Counted from the stretch's first letter, positions 48,001 to 57,390 are shown. The stretch is DNA of 64,000 nucleotides from Planctomycetaceae bacterium (GCA_016125265.1 WGMC01000041.1:56237-120236), one strand, 5' to 3'. Notes: generated from the sequence alone by a model not told the origin. Made by a program: numbers and translations.

Positions 48001-51000
48001 ATCCGGTGCAGGAGGTCGTAGGTGAACGCGAGATCGAGCCCGCCAGCCGTGTTCACTGCGGTCACGTTTCCGACGCGGTCACGGTCGATGGTCGATACCT
48101 GCGTGGTCACGACCCCGGGCGGAACGCTGTTTGGATCCAGGGCAATGGCCCAGGGATCGTAGGTGCCCGGCGCCCAGCCGCCTGCGTAGAGGTCGGAGTG
48201 GACCTTCACACGGAGTCCGGTGATGGTGCGGACGAAGGTCGTCCGGAGGGTGTTGCCGGGTGCGGGCAGCGTTCCGTTGGGATACTGCCCGAGGGCGTCG
48301 GTCCACGTGGACGCGGAGCGTCCGTCCGCCAAAACGGTCCGCCGCCCCTGAGCGTCGTAGGCGTAGTACGTGATCTCGTCGCCGTCGATCTCACGGATCA
48401 GGCGACCCAACCCGTCGTAGGCCCGCCGCTCGACGCGCTCCACCGCGGGACCGCCGAACGGGTCGACCGCGAGGGTTCGCACTTCGACGGGATAGCCGCT
48501 GGCGTCGTAGGTCGTCAGCGTCCTGCTGCCCGTGTCGTCCTCGAGGTCGACGATCCTCCCGAGGCCGTCGTAGCTGACGGTGGTCACGGCGCCGCGGGCG
48601 TCGATCTGCTCGACGACGCGTCCGGCCCGGTCGCGGTTCCACTGTTCAAGGGGCCCGCTCGAGCCCGGCGACTGACCGGGGATGAAGAGCAGCTCTCGGT
48701 GCGAGTAGGTCGCACCCACGGCATCCAGGGCGGACTGCGAGACAGAGAGCGTCACGTTGCCCGAAGTGCTGTTCGCGGTGCCGCTGATGCCGCCCACGCG
48801 ACCGCGCGTCACGACCTCCGACCCGAAACCGCGGGTGCCGTAGCCGAATATCGTCTCGGTGCCTCCGGGCGAGATGGTTCTGTAGAGACGGCCACGCCCG
48901 TCGTATTCGTACAGAGTCTTCTCCCGTGCGCCATCCCCGTCGTGGTCGTCCGGTCCGATCGTCGCCACGAGGTTCCCGTCCAGGTCGTACTTGTGCTCGA
49001 CCACGACGGTTCCCGCCTGGATCCCTCCGGTTGGCGAGGCGCCGCTGCGGGTTTCGACGAGACGGTCGTACTCGTCGTAAATCCAGGCGGTGACCGAGCC
49101 CTCGGCGTCCGTCCGGAGCCTCAGTTCCCCGGCCTCATCGAACGCCTGCAGGGTCACGGCGGAGGCCGTCGGCGTCAGCTCCTCTTCCAGCCGGACAAGG
49201 CGGTCTTCTAGGTCGTACTCGAACTCATTGACGATCCAGGGAGTGTTCGGGTCACCACTGCCGCGGTTGTCGGATCGTTCCCGAGCGATGCGTCCTGAAG
49301 CGTCGTAATCGAACAGTTGCACGATGCCCGGTGCCACCAGGTGTTCGTAGCCGGCCTCGACCAGTCCGGCGAGGCGGGGATCGAGACGCGTCTCGTCGAA
49401 GCCCGAGCCCAGTGTGGACGAGGTCACCTCGTCGAGCAGGTTGTAGGTGTAGCCGGAGCGCACGCCACGCGGGTCGGTCACCGACAGGATGTTGCCGCGT
49501 TGGTCGTGGATGACCTCGGAAAGAGCTTGAACGTGCTCCACGTCGCAGGGCGCATCCCAGCGAGCCACACCGGAGTTCGGGAAGCTCCCAGGATTGTTGG
49601 GACAGTTTGCGGGATCCGGGTCGAGGTCCTCCAGCACGATTGACAGCCAGCCGTTCGCATACCCGTAGAGCGTGAGTGCGCCTTCGGGGTCCGCGTAGCT
49701 TTGCACGCGACCAAAGTCGTCGTAGGTCCATGTCTGGACCTGGTACTGCGGCGCGGTCGCCGAGCTGGGCACACCGTCGGAGATTGCCGGGCTTCGGTAC
49801 TCGATCACGACCCCACCGCAAAGGTCGGTGCGCCCGTCCCCGTTCACGTCTCCAAGCGCCACGATCGTGCCGGCGTCGATCTGCCAGTCCTGGATCAGCG
49901 CGGCGACGGACTGCGGATCTTCCTCGTAGTCGAACACGGACGTGCCGCCCTGGGAGACCGTGTCGCGCTCCTGGTTGTAGATCGGCTCGAATCGTCGAAG
50001 GACGCGGTAGGACGCGCTCGAGCCCGGCGCCCCGGAGGACGGCGTGTGGATGGAGGACTCGGGGTTGCCGTGTTGGAACCGATCGGTCGTCGTGCTCGAG
50101 GCGTACTGGGTGGTGCGCATGTTGCCCTCCCGCAGCACCTGCCCCACGATCTCGCCGTCGGCATTCACCTGGTAGGCCGTCGGGTGTCCCCCCGGGTCGA
50201 CGATTTCGAGGGCGTTGCCCGCCGCGTCGAAGCGGTAGGCCGTTTTCCCGCCTCGGCGATCGACGGCCCATGTCTCTGCGACGACCGGCGCGGCCCCGCC
50301 AACCGAGGCGCTGTCGAAACTGTGAGTGGCCGGCGCGGCAATGGGGTCCGAGCGCACGTCGATCCGCTCCACGTGGTCGCCCTTGGAGTAGGCGATCACG
50401 AGCCGCGCGGCCGTGTGCCCGGGGTAGCGAACGCTCGAGAGGTTGTGTTCGAGCTCGGACCCGACGTCGCCCGCGCCGTAGCCGTACTCCGTAACCCTCG
50501 GCTGGGTCACGGTGGCCCCGCCGACCCAGGTCTCGACCGATGGCGTCGTGACCATGACGAGTTGTCCCAGATCGTCGTACCGGTAAGTCCAGGTCCGACC
50601 GCCGCGCACGTCAACCAGGCTCGTGATCCGGTCCCCGTCGTACACGAAGTCGATCCGATGCTGGGGCGCGTGGACCGGGTCGTAGAGATCTCCGAGCACG
50701 GTCTCGAGCCGCCCGGACGAGTCGTACTTGGCGACAATCGCGTTCCCGAAGGTGTCCTCGATCCGCTGGATCCGACCGGCCGCAGGACTCCCGTCGAGCG
50801 GCAGGAACGTCAGGATCGATCCGCGCGCATCGCGGATCTGCCATTCGCCGGCAGAAGTTTCACGGGCCTTGCGGTAAACGCCAGGGGTCGCGCAGTCGAG
50901 GGGGCCGTTCCCCGGGGTGTCGGGGTAGGCGTCGAGCGCGAAGCGGCCAGCGTCGAGATGCACGATCCCGTCTCTGTCGTCGCTCCACACCCGATGGTCG

Positions 51001-51389
51001 AAGCTGTGGCACCAACCGGCGCCGAGTTCTCCTTCGTAGCGGACCTGCGAGCGATAAACGCGCTGGAACGCGAGGTCCAACTGTCGGCCCGGGAGGCGTA
51101 CGTCGACCGCCGAGTGCATCAGCTCTCGGTTGTGCAGCAGCACCCGCGTCTGGTCGTCGACGACCGTGGCGCGAGCGTTTCGCGCAGGCACGACCCCCTC
51201 CGCAATCCCGTGGTGGGTGGTCGAATTCGGCGCCGGGGGTGCGGTCTGCACCGCAAAGGACACAACCGGGGCCCCTGCCGAGAGGAGGAGCAACCAAGCG
51301 GTCGCCGTCAGGCGGTGGATCCTCGAGGGACGGGGAAACGACGGCGCGGGGCGGGAGGGGCAGGCGCCACCCTGTGTGCGACAGGCCAT
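45093..51389 (-). CDS. Giant RHS/YD-repeat protein with C-terminal membrane tail
   Basis: The protein is 2,098 aa from the ATG at 51387-51389, chosen because it gives a signal peptide (HRLTATAWLLLLSAGAPVVSFA); the frame opens 37 codons earlier. A DUF6531-like N-terminal domain (LDLAFQRVYRSQV) is followed by a long array of YD repeats (YDxxGRL), an insert with GDVNGDGRTDLCG (Ca-binding or FG-GAP-like loop), and the RHS-associated core (RYVSPEEGRFTSRDPLAL, NPVDRLDPLG). After the core come Gly/Ser-rich and poly-Gly linkers and a ~170-aa tip. The chain ends KSPFDRSLLVWLALILPSLG then GLRFASR, a hydrophobic stretch plus basic tail like a sorting signal. It does not look like a typical injected toxin. 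Confidence 0.88.
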   Translation of the reverse strand: MACRTQGGACPSRPAPSFPRPSRIHRLTATAWLLLLSAGAPVVSFAVQTAPPAPNSTTHHGIAEGVVPARNARATVVDDQTRVLLHNRELMHSAVDVRLPGRQLDLAFQRVYRSQVRYEGELGAGWCHSFDHRVWSDDRDGIVHLDAGRFALDAYPDTPGNGPLDCATPGVYRKARETSAGEWQIRDARGSILTFLPLDGSPAAGRIQRIEDTFGNAIVAKYDSSGRLETVLGDLYDPVHAPQHRIDFVYDGDRITSLVDVRGGRTWTYRYDDLGQLVMVTTPSVETWVGGATVTQPRVTEYGYGAGDVGSELEHNLSSVRYPGHTAARLVIAYSKGDHVERIDVRSDPIAAPATHSFDSASVGGAAPVVAETWAVDRRGGKTAYRFDAAGNALEIVDPGGHPTAYQVNADGEIVGQVLREGNMRTTQYASSTTTDRFQHGNPESSIHTPSSGAPGSSASYRVLRRFEPIYNQERDTVSQGGTSVFDYEEDPQSVAALIQDWQIDAGTIVALGDVNGDGRTDLCGGVVIEYRSPAISDGVPSSATAPQYQVQTWTYDDFGRVQSYADPEGALTLYGYANGWLSIVLEDLDPDPANCPNNPGSFPNSGVARWDAPCDVEHVQALSEVIHDQRGNILSVTDPRGVRSGYTYNLLDEVTSSTLGSGFDETRLDPRLAGLVEAGYEHLVAPGIVQLFDYDASGRIARERSDNRGSGDPNTPWIVNEFEYDLEDRLVRLEEELTPTASAVTLQAFDEAGELRLRTDAEGSVTAWIYDEYDRLVETRSGASPTGGIQAGTVVVEHKYDLDGNLVATIGPDDHDGDGAREKTLYEYDGRGRLYRTISPGGTETIFGYGTRGFGSEVVTRGRVGGISGTANSTSGNVTLSVSQSALDAVGATYSHRELLFIPGQSPGSSGPLEQWNRDRAGRVVEQIDARGAVTTVSYDGLGRIVDLEDDTGSRTLTTYDASGYPVEVRTLAVDPFGGPAVERVERRAYDGLGRLIREIDGDEITYYAYDAQGRRTVLADGRSASTWTDALGQYPNGTLPAPGNTLRTTFVRTITGLRVKVHSDLYAGGWAPGTYDPWAIALDPNSVPPGVVTTQVSTIDRDRVGNVTAVNTAGGLDLAFTYDLLHRMTRKEFPNGSALEVTYTGEGSVRTESILTTGGGIWRSLQTNFDADGRAVEVVVTPASGGVGATNRQTFQWNGLGLQTRLTDEKISVAFRDSVVERTFDSLGRVLTESQDGEVFTIEYDDLYETAFEFPGGRRIERLHDSNGRLASLRESSSGISIADFEYFGSGVTLASATYKNGTGLNYRTPSPGSGLPSAYSPSGRPLHLEHVGPVGTPISVLGTQYDPDGRRTVRLRQVAGSLTGDFIAHDSRGRIETFHQWIAANQVIGKGYLRDGDGDWNLLAVETAPGGLSVYPFLKPGNDWAYSGIAGRSLDHDLAGNRIRDAWFEYEYDGFDRLVRVSDRFSNVTIGLYSYDALTRRIEKQTWLLDTVRFLYDRWRIAETRDETGQMTAQFLHGTWIDELVQWTDGTGIERYYLTDDRGSVVAITDASGQVVERVRYDAFGAPTFLDASGNTWVDDDDVPLAASPAGNPFLFQGREYDAEAAQWRRAQESSLYFAEVPASGQYNFRYRYVSPEEGRFTSRDPLALASNRAIDPALLVGRILNGESASPYEMAAGNPVDRLDPLGLSTLTIKPGKHSRGVMPDVLIMTNEAAASFPMRGHLEMLALVSHALTGVGRVGDAVISHVACELPGGWGENGPFPAGGGGPAKGPSGPTTGGGSGPSTGGGSGGASGNPGGGSGGTGGGSGSSGGGSGPAAGTGGAPARGGSGLPSKPVGPSDAPVPVEPPSGGGGGGGGGGGGANRLQKLKGVGKVAGKAAGPALSAWTLYNSPADERPFRFYFECVNWITGIGIAILEDAQAKIDSPVGALPQPMPAAVAESSADVFRRYLEQKAKVAAGDKGDGKTDWPEVMKLNDLKYQGRDMSCSLFSKLTDQRGPYDYGQLDCREAHKNVQSHVKDAPGTGSDLQEPAGTSGHKVGSVHGSRPSEARVAALTRFERGNRPRPEEKSPFDRSLLVWLALILPSLGGLRFASR

Positions 51390-51607
51390 GGAAGTTTGGG
51401 GCAAGGGACCGAGGAAACGCCGGGTCCGGATGAGGCCGCGGAAAATAGCGGCTGGAGCGTCCGGCATGTGCGAGCAGGCGAGACTCCAACTATCTCGCAT
51501 GCCTTTGCCGCGGTGTCAAGCATCACCGCGGCGGATCCACTTCCACGCTGGCAGACCAGATGCCCCTGGGGACGTTCGGGATGGGCGCCGGCGGGGCCTG
51601 GCCGGGG

Positions 51608-51712
51608 CGCAGGGGCACGCGCGCCGCCGAAACGCTGGCCCTCGTCGCCCGCCCCAGCCACGCCCGGTCGGAGCTCGACGGCCCCATGCTCGGCCTCGAA
51701 GCGCCCCCCTGA
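51608..51712 (+). pseudogene. 3' remnant of a methyltransferase gene copy
   Basis: In the 356-bp gap between the RHS start and the M20 gene, the frame 51626-51712 reads AETLALVARP, then SELDGPMLGLEAPP and TGA. The intact gene at 17.8 kb ends SETLALVARP, PELDAAMLGVETPV and TGA, so both sequence and stop align. Nothing upstream gives a matching 5' part, so it is a truncated copy. No other gene is visible in 51390-51745. Confidence 0.75.
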
Positions 51713-51745
51713 GACGCCAGTTGGTCCTGTGGTAGCGTGCGGGCC

Positions 51746-52921
51746 ATGTGCCCCACCCCCACCCTGGCCGATGCGCACGAGAAGGACCTGATCGCCTGGC
51801 GGCGCGATTTTCACGCGCATCCGGAGACCGGCTTCCAGGAGGTGCGCACCAGCGGCCTCGTGGCGGAGCGCCTCGCGTCGTTTGGCATCGAGGTGCACCG
51901 CGGCCTCGCGCGCACGGGGGTCGTTGGCACCCTGCGCGGCCGCGGGGAGGGGCCCTCCATCGGCATCCGCGCCGACATGGACGCACTGCCGATGCAGGAA
52001 GAGGGCGACGTGCCGCACCGCTCGACGAATCCCGGCGTGTTCCACGGCTGCGGGCACGACGGGCACACGGCGATCCTGCTCGGCGCCGCGCGCGAGTTGG
52101 CCCGCGAACGCAACTTCGCCGGCACCGTGCACTTCATCTTCCAACCGGCCGAGGAGGGCCTCGCGGGCGGACGTGTGATGGTGGAAGAGGGCCTCTTCGA
52201 GCTCTTCCCGTGCGCCGAGGTCTACGGCCTGCACAACTGGCCCGAGCTGCCGTTCGGACAGATCGCCGCGTGCGCCGGACCGATCATGGCCGCCAGCGAT
52301 TTCCTCGACATCGAGATCGAAGGTATCGGCGGCCACGCGGCGATGCCCCACCGCGGTGTGGATCCGGTGCTGGTTGCGGCACATGTGGTCACGGCGCTGC
52401 AGGGGCTCGTCAGTCGGCAGACCAGTCCGCTCGACAGCGCGGTGGTTTCGATTACACGGATCGAAGCGGGCAGCACGTACAACGTGATCCCGCGTGTGGC
52501 GACGCTGCGCGGCACCTGCCGCACGCTGCGACCGGAGACGCGCAACGCCATGGAAGAGGGCATCCGGCGTGTGGCGCACAACGTCGCCGCGGCCTTCGGC
52601 GCCACGGCAAAGGTCGACTACCGCCGCAACTACCCGCCCACCGTCAACTGGCCCGAGCCCGCGGCCAAGGCCGCCCGCGCCGCGGCCCGCGTGGTGGGCG
52701 AGGCCAACGTCGTGCGCAACGCCCAACCGACCATGGGCGGCGAGGACTTTGCCTTCTTCCTGGAGAAGGTGCCCGGCGCGTACCTGTGGCTCGGCGCCGG
52801 CGGCGGCGCCAATCCGTGCCACGTGCACAACCCGCGCTACGACTTCAACGACGCGCTGCTGCCCGTCGGCGTCTCGCTGTGGGTGGAGCTGGTGAGGGAG
52901 TTGCTGCCGACCGCGCGCTGA
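51746..52921 (+). CDS. M20-family amidohydrolase / peptidase
   Basis: The protein is 391 aa. Family members (hippurate hydrolase, N-acyl-amino-acid amidohydrolase) are two-metal cytoplasmic enzymes that release amino acids from N-acyl conjugates. The metal ligands are visible: C102/H104 and H107 (HGCGHDGH), E136-E137 (QPAEEG), H163 (GLHNWPE) and a late His in the NPCHVHNPRYDFND region. The dimerisation insert begins near GIGGHAAMPHRG. ATG 51746 was taken; a GTG nine bases earlier is equally in frame. dprA follows 81 bp downstream. The exact substrate is not readable. Confidence 0.9.
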   Translation: MCPTPTLADAHEKDLIAWRRDFHAHPETGFQEVRTSGLVAERLASFGIEVHRGLARTGVVGTLRGRGEGPSIGIRADMDALPMQEEGDVPHRSTNPGVFHGCGHDGHTAILLGAARELARERNFAGTVHFIFQPAEEGLAGGRVMVEEGLFELFPCAEVYGLHNWPELPFGQIAACAGPIMAASDFLDIEIEGIGGHAAMPHRGVDPVLVAAHVVTALQGLVSRQTSPLDSAVVSITRIEAGSTYNVIPRVATLRGTCRTLRPETRNAMEEGIRRVAHNVAAAFGATAKVDYRRNYPPTVNWPEPAAKAARAAARVVGEANVVRNAQPTMGGEDFAFFLEKVPGAYLWLGAGGGANPCHVHNPRYDFNDALLPVGVSLWVELVRELLPTAR

Positions 52922-53002
52922 CGTTTCCGCCGATTTTTGTGTGCAACCGCGCGGGCGGCGCCGCGTCTTCGTGGGGTGCTTTGCATCACACCGAAGGATT
53001 CC

Positions 53003-53833
53003 ATGTGGCCCGACCTGGCTGGCGTCGAGGGATTGCCCGACGCCCTGTGGCTTGCGGGGCGCGAGACGCTGCTCGCCTTGCCGCTGCGCATCGCGATCGT
53101 GGGCACACGTTCGCCAAGCCCGTACGGCGAGGCCCAGGCCCGGCGCTTTGCGGACGCGTTTGCGCGCTCGGGGGCGCTCGTTGTCAGCGGGCTGGCGCGG
53201 GGTGTCGATGCGGCGGCCCATCGGGCGGTCCTCGACGCGGGGGGTGCGACCGCGGCGGTGCTGGGTTCCAGCGTGGATCGCCCCTGGCCCATGGATGCGC
53301 TGACGGAGCGCATGGGGCGCGAGGGCCTCTTGCTCAGCGAGTTCGCGCCGGGCACATCGCCGCGGCGTCACCACTTCCCCCTGCGCAACCGGCTCATCTC
53401 CGGCCTCGTGCAAGCGGTGGTGGTGATCGAAGCGGCGTACCGCTCGGGGTCCTTGATCACGGCGCGCTGGGCCGCGGACCAGGGGCGCCGGGTGTACGCG
53501 TTGCCGGGCCGTGTGGACCATCCCATGGCACGCGGCTGCCACCGCATCCTGCGCGAGGGTGCGGAGTTGGTGGAGGACCCCGAGGAAGTGCTCGCCGAGT
53601 TGGGTGCGGCACCCTCCGCGACGGGACCTGCCACCAACGCGGCGTTTGGCTCGGAACCCGAGGACCCGGTGATGGGCGCACTGACGGGTGAGACACTCCT
53701 CGCGGAGGAGGTGGCCGAGCGCGCGGGCGTGGCCCTCTCCGAGGCGCTCGCGCGCTTGGCGGAACTCGAACTCGATGGCCGGGTGCAACGCGCACCCGGG
53801 GCGCTCTACCGACTGGCCGTGCGCGGAGGATGA
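53003..53833 (+). CDS. dprA: DNA-processing protein DprA
   Basis: The protein is 276 aa. DprA loads RecA on incoming single-stranded DNA during transformation. The Rossmann-like core is present (IAIVGTRSPSPYGEAQA, GLARGVDAAAHRAVL, PLRNRLISGL, SGSLITARWAADQGRRVYALPG), as is a C-terminal winged helix (residues about 215-272). The N-terminal SAM domain of some DprA proteins is absent. ATG 53003 has GAAGG 5 nt upstream and fits the core start; a GTG at 52937 would add 22 non-homologous residues. Other competence genes are not in the window. Confidence 0.9.
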   Translation: MWPDLAGVEGLPDALWLAGRETLLALPLRIAIVGTRSPSPYGEAQARRFADAFARSGALVVSGLARGVDAAAHRAVLDAGGATAAVLGSSVDRPWPMDALTERMGREGLLLSEFAPGTSPRRHHFPLRNRLISGLVQAVVVIEAAYRSGSLITARWAADQGRRVYALPGRVDHPMARGCHRILREGAELVEDPEEVLAELGAAPSATGPATNAAFGSEPEDPVMGALTGETLLAEEVAERAGVALSEALARLAELELDGRVQRAPGALYRLAVRGG

Positions 53834-53861
53834 GGTGAGGGACCTTGCGGAAGGGCAGTGC

Positions 53862-55889
53862 CTATTGCGCTTGGCCGAGCGGCCAAACGATCGTCAGCAT
53901 CACCATGCTCACCAGGAAAATGATCAGTTGCAGCACAGTTCCCATGCGCCAGTAGTCGCCGAAACGCAGGCCGCCGGGCCCGAGGATCAGCGTGTTGTTC
54001 TGGTGCCCGATCGGCGTCAGGAACGCGCACGAAGCTCCGATCACGACGGCCATCAGGAACGTGTCGGGGTTGACGCCCAGTTGCGATGCCGTCCCGACGG
54101 CGATAGGCGCCATCACCGCCGCGGTGGCGGCGTTGTTCATCAGGTCGGTCAGGACCATGGTGGTGACCAGGATGACCGCCAGCCCCAACACGGCACCTCC
54201 CTGGGCCACGTTGTCGATCAAGAAACGCGCGAGGAGATCCGCGGTGCCCGTGCTCTGCATCGCTTCCGCCACGGGCAACAGTGCCCCGAGCAGCACGACC
54301 ACGGGCCAGTCCACGGCGGTGTACACGGCCCGCGGATGCACCGTGCGGATCGCCATCGAGAGCAACACGCCGCCGGCGAACGCCACCGCGGCTGGGGCAA
54401 TGCCCGCTGCGGCGACGAACACCGACAGCAGCAGGATGCCGACGCTCAGAAGCGACTTGCGGCGGTCCGGGATGCGCAGCTCCCGTTCCGCCAAGGGAAC
54501 GCAGCCCATCTCGCCGGCGAAGTCCAACAGGACTTCCCGCGGGCCCTGCAGCAAGAGCACGTCCCCCACACGAATGGCGAGGGTCCGCAGCCGGGCCAGG
54601 GATCGCTGGCCCTGCCGGGAAACCGCCAACAGATTGATTCCGTGGCGCGTGCGCAGGAGGAGGTCCTTGGCGGAACGTCCCGCCACTTCCGAGTTCGGCA
54701 GGATGGCCACCTCCATCAGCACGTAGTCGTCCGATGGCTCCGCTCGTTCGGCAACCTCCTTCGTTTCGGGATCGGGGTCGGCCTCGACTTCGGCTTTGGC
54801 TTCGGTTTCCGCGGTCCGCAACACTTCCGCGGGCGGAGCCGCGGGCCGCTCCCCGGGCGTATCGGGGCGCGACACCGGACCGCTTGCAGGGTCCTCCGAC
54901 TCGGCTGCCTTCGACTCGGCTGCCTTCGACTCGGCTGTCTCCGACTCGGCTGTCTCCGACTCCGATTCCTTGGGTTCGGGCTCCGCGGGTTCCGGTCGTT
55001 TGTCCTCCTCCAACTGCAGGCCCAACAGCGACAGCACCTGCGCCAGCGTGCCGGCCTCGGCCTCGATCACGAGGATGTCGCCGGCCCGCACCTGCCGACC
55101 GGCCCGTGGCGCGAACATGCGCACTTCGTTGCGGACCAACCCCACGATCTGCGCATCGGCGTCGCCAAGCAGGACTTCGAGTTCGTCGACGGACATGCCC
55201 GCCGCCTTGCTCCCGGCGGGCACACGGGCTTCCGTCAGGTACGCGCCGGTCTCGAAGCCGCTGGTGCCCGCGGTGCGCCGCGCCGGCACCAGTCGCCAAC
55301 CGACCAGCGCGATGAACGCCACGCCCAGAACCGTGACCGGCAACCCGACACCGGCAAAGTCGAACATCGAGAAGCCCCCCATGCCGCTCTGGTTGGCGCG
55401 AAAACCAGAGACGATCAGGTTGGACGGTGTGCCAATCAGCGTGGTGGTGCCACCGAGGATCGACGCAAACGCGAGAGGCATCAAGACTCGCCCCGGCGGC
55501 ACCTCCAGGCGCCCGGCGATCTGGATCGCCACGGGCATCAGCAGCGCGAGAGCGCCGACGTTGTTCATGAATGCCGACAGCACGGCGACCAGGACACACA
55601 GGGCGAAAATGCTGACCGTGACACCGGCCTTCGGCGGCAGCACGCGGCGCGCGAGTACGTCCACGGCGCCCGACGTCTGCAGGGCCCGGCTCAACACGAG
55701 CACGCAGGCAACCGTCACCACCGCGGGGTGGCCGAATCCAAGGAACGCATCCGGGGGCGCCACGAGACCCGCGGCGACGCAGGCGAGCAGGGCGCCGACA
55801 GCCACCATGTCGTGGCGCCACCGACCCCACATGAACATGCCCGCGGTGGCGGCTAGGATGGCGAGGATCAGAATTTGGGGCGTGGTCAT
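53862..55889 (-). CDS. SLC13-type anion permease with two TrkA_C domains
   Basis: The protein is 675 aa. Two sets of membrane helices carry SAFMNNVGALALLMPVAI and GTTTLIGTPSNLIVSGF (the paired Asn and T-x-x-G-T-P motifs of citrate/sulfate-type permeases). Between them lie two TrkA_C regulatory domains separated by an acidic Ala-Glu-Ser repeat (about 275-320). The fold matches divalent anion:Na+ symporters of the inner membrane, but the substrate (sulfate, C4-dicarboxylate, silicate-like) cannot be told. It is convergent with dprA (28 bp between stops). Confidence 0.88.
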   Translation of the reverse strand: MTTPQILILAILAATAGMFMWGRWRHDMVAVGALLACVAAGLVAPPDAFLGFGHPAVVTVACVLVLSRALQTSGAVDVLARRVLPPKAGVTVSIFALCVLVAVLSAFMNNVGALALLMPVAIQIAGRLEVPPGRVLMPLAFASILGGTTTLIGTPSNLIVSGFRANQSGMGGFSMFDFAGVGLPVTVLGVAFIALVGWRLVPARRTAGTSGFETGAYLTEARVPAGSKAAGMSVDELEVLLGDADAQIVGLVRNEVRMFAPRAGRQVRAGDILVIEAEAGTLAQVLSLLGLQLEEDKRPEPAEPEPKESESETAESETAESKAAESKAAESEDPASGPVSRPDTPGERPAAPPAEVLRTAETEAKAEVEADPDPETKEVAERAEPSDDYVLMEVAILPNSEVAGRSAKDLLLRTRHGINLLAVSRQGQRSLARLRTLAIRVGDVLLLQGPREVLLDFAGEMGCVPLAERELRIPDRRKSLLSVGILLLSVFVAAAGIAPAAVAFAGGVLLSMAIRTVHPRAVYTAVDWPVVVLLGALLPVAEAMQSTGTADLLARFLIDNVAQGGAVLGLAVILVTTMVLTDLMNNAATAAVMAPIAVGTASQLGVNPDTFLMAVVIGASCAFLTPIGHQNNTLILGPGGLRFGDYWRMGTVLQLIIFLVSMVMLTIVWPLGQAQ

Positions 55890-56045
55890 GGTCGGCGCAG
55901 GCGGCCGGACGGGGGGTCATCCTGCGCCGCCGGGAGCGAAGGTACGCGCTCCCACGCGAGTCCCAGCCTGGGAGGGGCTCCACGGGCAGGCAAAAAGCGC
56001 GCCGTGCGGTGTTGGCGAGCGAAGCCGCGGGCGCGGCGGGATCCG

Positions 56046-56246
56046 TCAGCTCCCGAGGGACGCAAAGACGCGGCCGCACACCGTCAGCACCAGCGCCAAC
56101 ACCGCGCAGGAACCCACGAACACCGCCGCCCGGCGCGGCAGGGCACGCCAAGCCGCACCGTCGTCCGGGTGGGCCAGGAACGTGGTCACGAGCACAACGC
56201 CGAGGGCGCCCAGCAAGAAGTGCAAAAGGTCGCGCAGAATGTCCAC
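56046..56246 (-). CDS. Small two-helix membrane protein
   Basis: The frame from GTG 56244-56246 gives 66 aa (VDILRDLLHFLLGALGVVL...) with two hydrophobic helices and a short loop. Upstream codons in the same frame are Pro/Arg-rich and overlap the neighbour, so they are not coding. It starts 13 bp after the DUF6677-like gene on the same strand and is probably cotranscribed. No family is known to me. Confidence 0.5.
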   Translation of the reverse strand: MDILRDLLHFLLGALGVVLVTTFLAHPDDGAAWRALPRRAAVFVGSCAVLALVLTVCGRVFASLGS

Positions 56247-56259
56247 GGGCGTTGTCCGG

Positions 56260-57336
56260 TCAGGGCCGAGGCGGGGCCAGGGGCGAGTCCCCGGGGAAGT
56301 TCCAGGTGGGGGGCACGTCGCGGCCAGCCGTCTTCGGGGCACTGGGTCCGCGCGGGGGAGCCGAAACATCGGGTGCCCCGGGCTCTACCGATGGCGCAGC
56401 CGCGCTGCCCGGCGTGGCTGCGGGCGCGGCGACCGGTGCTGCGACCGGTTCTGCGGCGGACGGTGCTGCGGTTGCCGTGGACGACGGTGCCGAGCCCGCG
56501 GACAGCGCCGCCGCATGCGCCTGGTCGCGCTGCCGCGGGTCGCGGCCCGCCTGCAACGCCTCTTGCCACCCGTACACGTCGATCAAGAGGACCGCGTTGA
56601 ACAGCCCCGCCAGCGCCGCGAACAGCAGACCCACGTCCGCCGAGGGAAGCGCGCGACTGAACACGGCGTGCCCCGAGAGCTGCTCGAGGAGCACCGCCGG
56701 TGCGCCCGCCAGCACCTGGGCAGCCCAGTAGTAGAAGTGGCGCTCCCGCGAGAGGTTCGAGCCCTCCGCCAGGTGGGTGCCGTAGGCGAAGAGTCCGATC
56801 ACCAGGAGGCCGACCACCAGAGCGCGCACCCGGCGACCCTGCAGCCAATGCCCCAAGCCCGGCAGCAACCAGCCCGCGGCGACCAGCAGCGCCGGGGCGC
56901 GCACACCCGCGCGCGGACGAAGCCTTGCGGCGGTGTGGGCGTCCACACACAGGGCCAGGTTCAAAAGTCCACCGAGGGCGGTCAGAAGCACACCCAGGTG
57001 GATGCCGGCGGGGAGGGGCTCGGGCGGGCCCAGCGGCGGCCCCAGGCCGAAGCCGTAGGTCTGGAACTGCCACAGGATCGCGCCTAGGCAGCCGACCTCG
57101 GGCGTGAGGGCGAGGGCGACGGGGCCGCGCAGCTCGGCGTCGAGCAGCTCGAAGGTGCGCCCGTCCGCGAGGAACACGCCGGCCGCGTACAAACCCACTA
57201 CGGCCAGGAACCCGACGAGCGCCGCGGCCAGACGCCCGAGGTAGAGGTGCCCCGCCCCGGGCAGGACCCAGGCCAGCACCAGCGCCACGGCGGGCACGGC
57301 GTTGGGGTCGTTCTTTGCGGTCTTCTCGGGGGCCAT
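56260..57336 (-). CDS. DUF6677-like multi-span membrane protein
   Basis: The protein is 358 aa from the ATG at 57334-57336. Two related halves each carry a G-x-G-H loop, WVLPGAGHLYLGR and WLLPGLGHWLQGRR, of the type seen in DUF6677 and TM2-like proteins. A Pro/Ala-rich low-complexity tail of about 85 residues follows. Function is unknown. The longer frame upstream is encoded by a 21-bp tandem repeat and is unlikely to be translated. Confidence 0.75.
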   Translation of the reverse strand: MAPEKTAKNDPNAVPAVALVLAWVLPGAGHLYLGRLAAALVGFLAVVGLYAAGVFLADGRTFELLDAELRGPVALALTPEVGCLGAILWQFQTYGFGLGPPLGPPEPLPAGIHLGVLLTALGGLLNLALCVDAHTAARLRPRAGVRAPALLVAAGWLLPGLGHWLQGRRVRALVVGLLVIGLFAYGTHLAEGSNLSRERHFYYWAAQVLAGAPAVLLEQLSGHAVFSRALPSADVGLLFAALAGLFNAVLLIDVYGWQEALQAGRDPRQRDQAHAAALSAGSAPSSTATAAPSAAEPVAAPVAAPAATPGSAAAPSVEPGAPDVSAPPRGPSAPKTAGRDVPPTWNFPGDSPLAPPRP

Positions 57337-57390
57337 GGGAGCGCAGCGTTCTATCAGGCCGGGGGCCGCCGCGCCACCGCGGCACGCGAC

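Noticed and set aside
45093..51389. RHS polymorphic toxin with immunity gene
   Set aside because: No toxin domain is visible after the core, the tail is a membrane-type signal and no small immunity-like gene follows.
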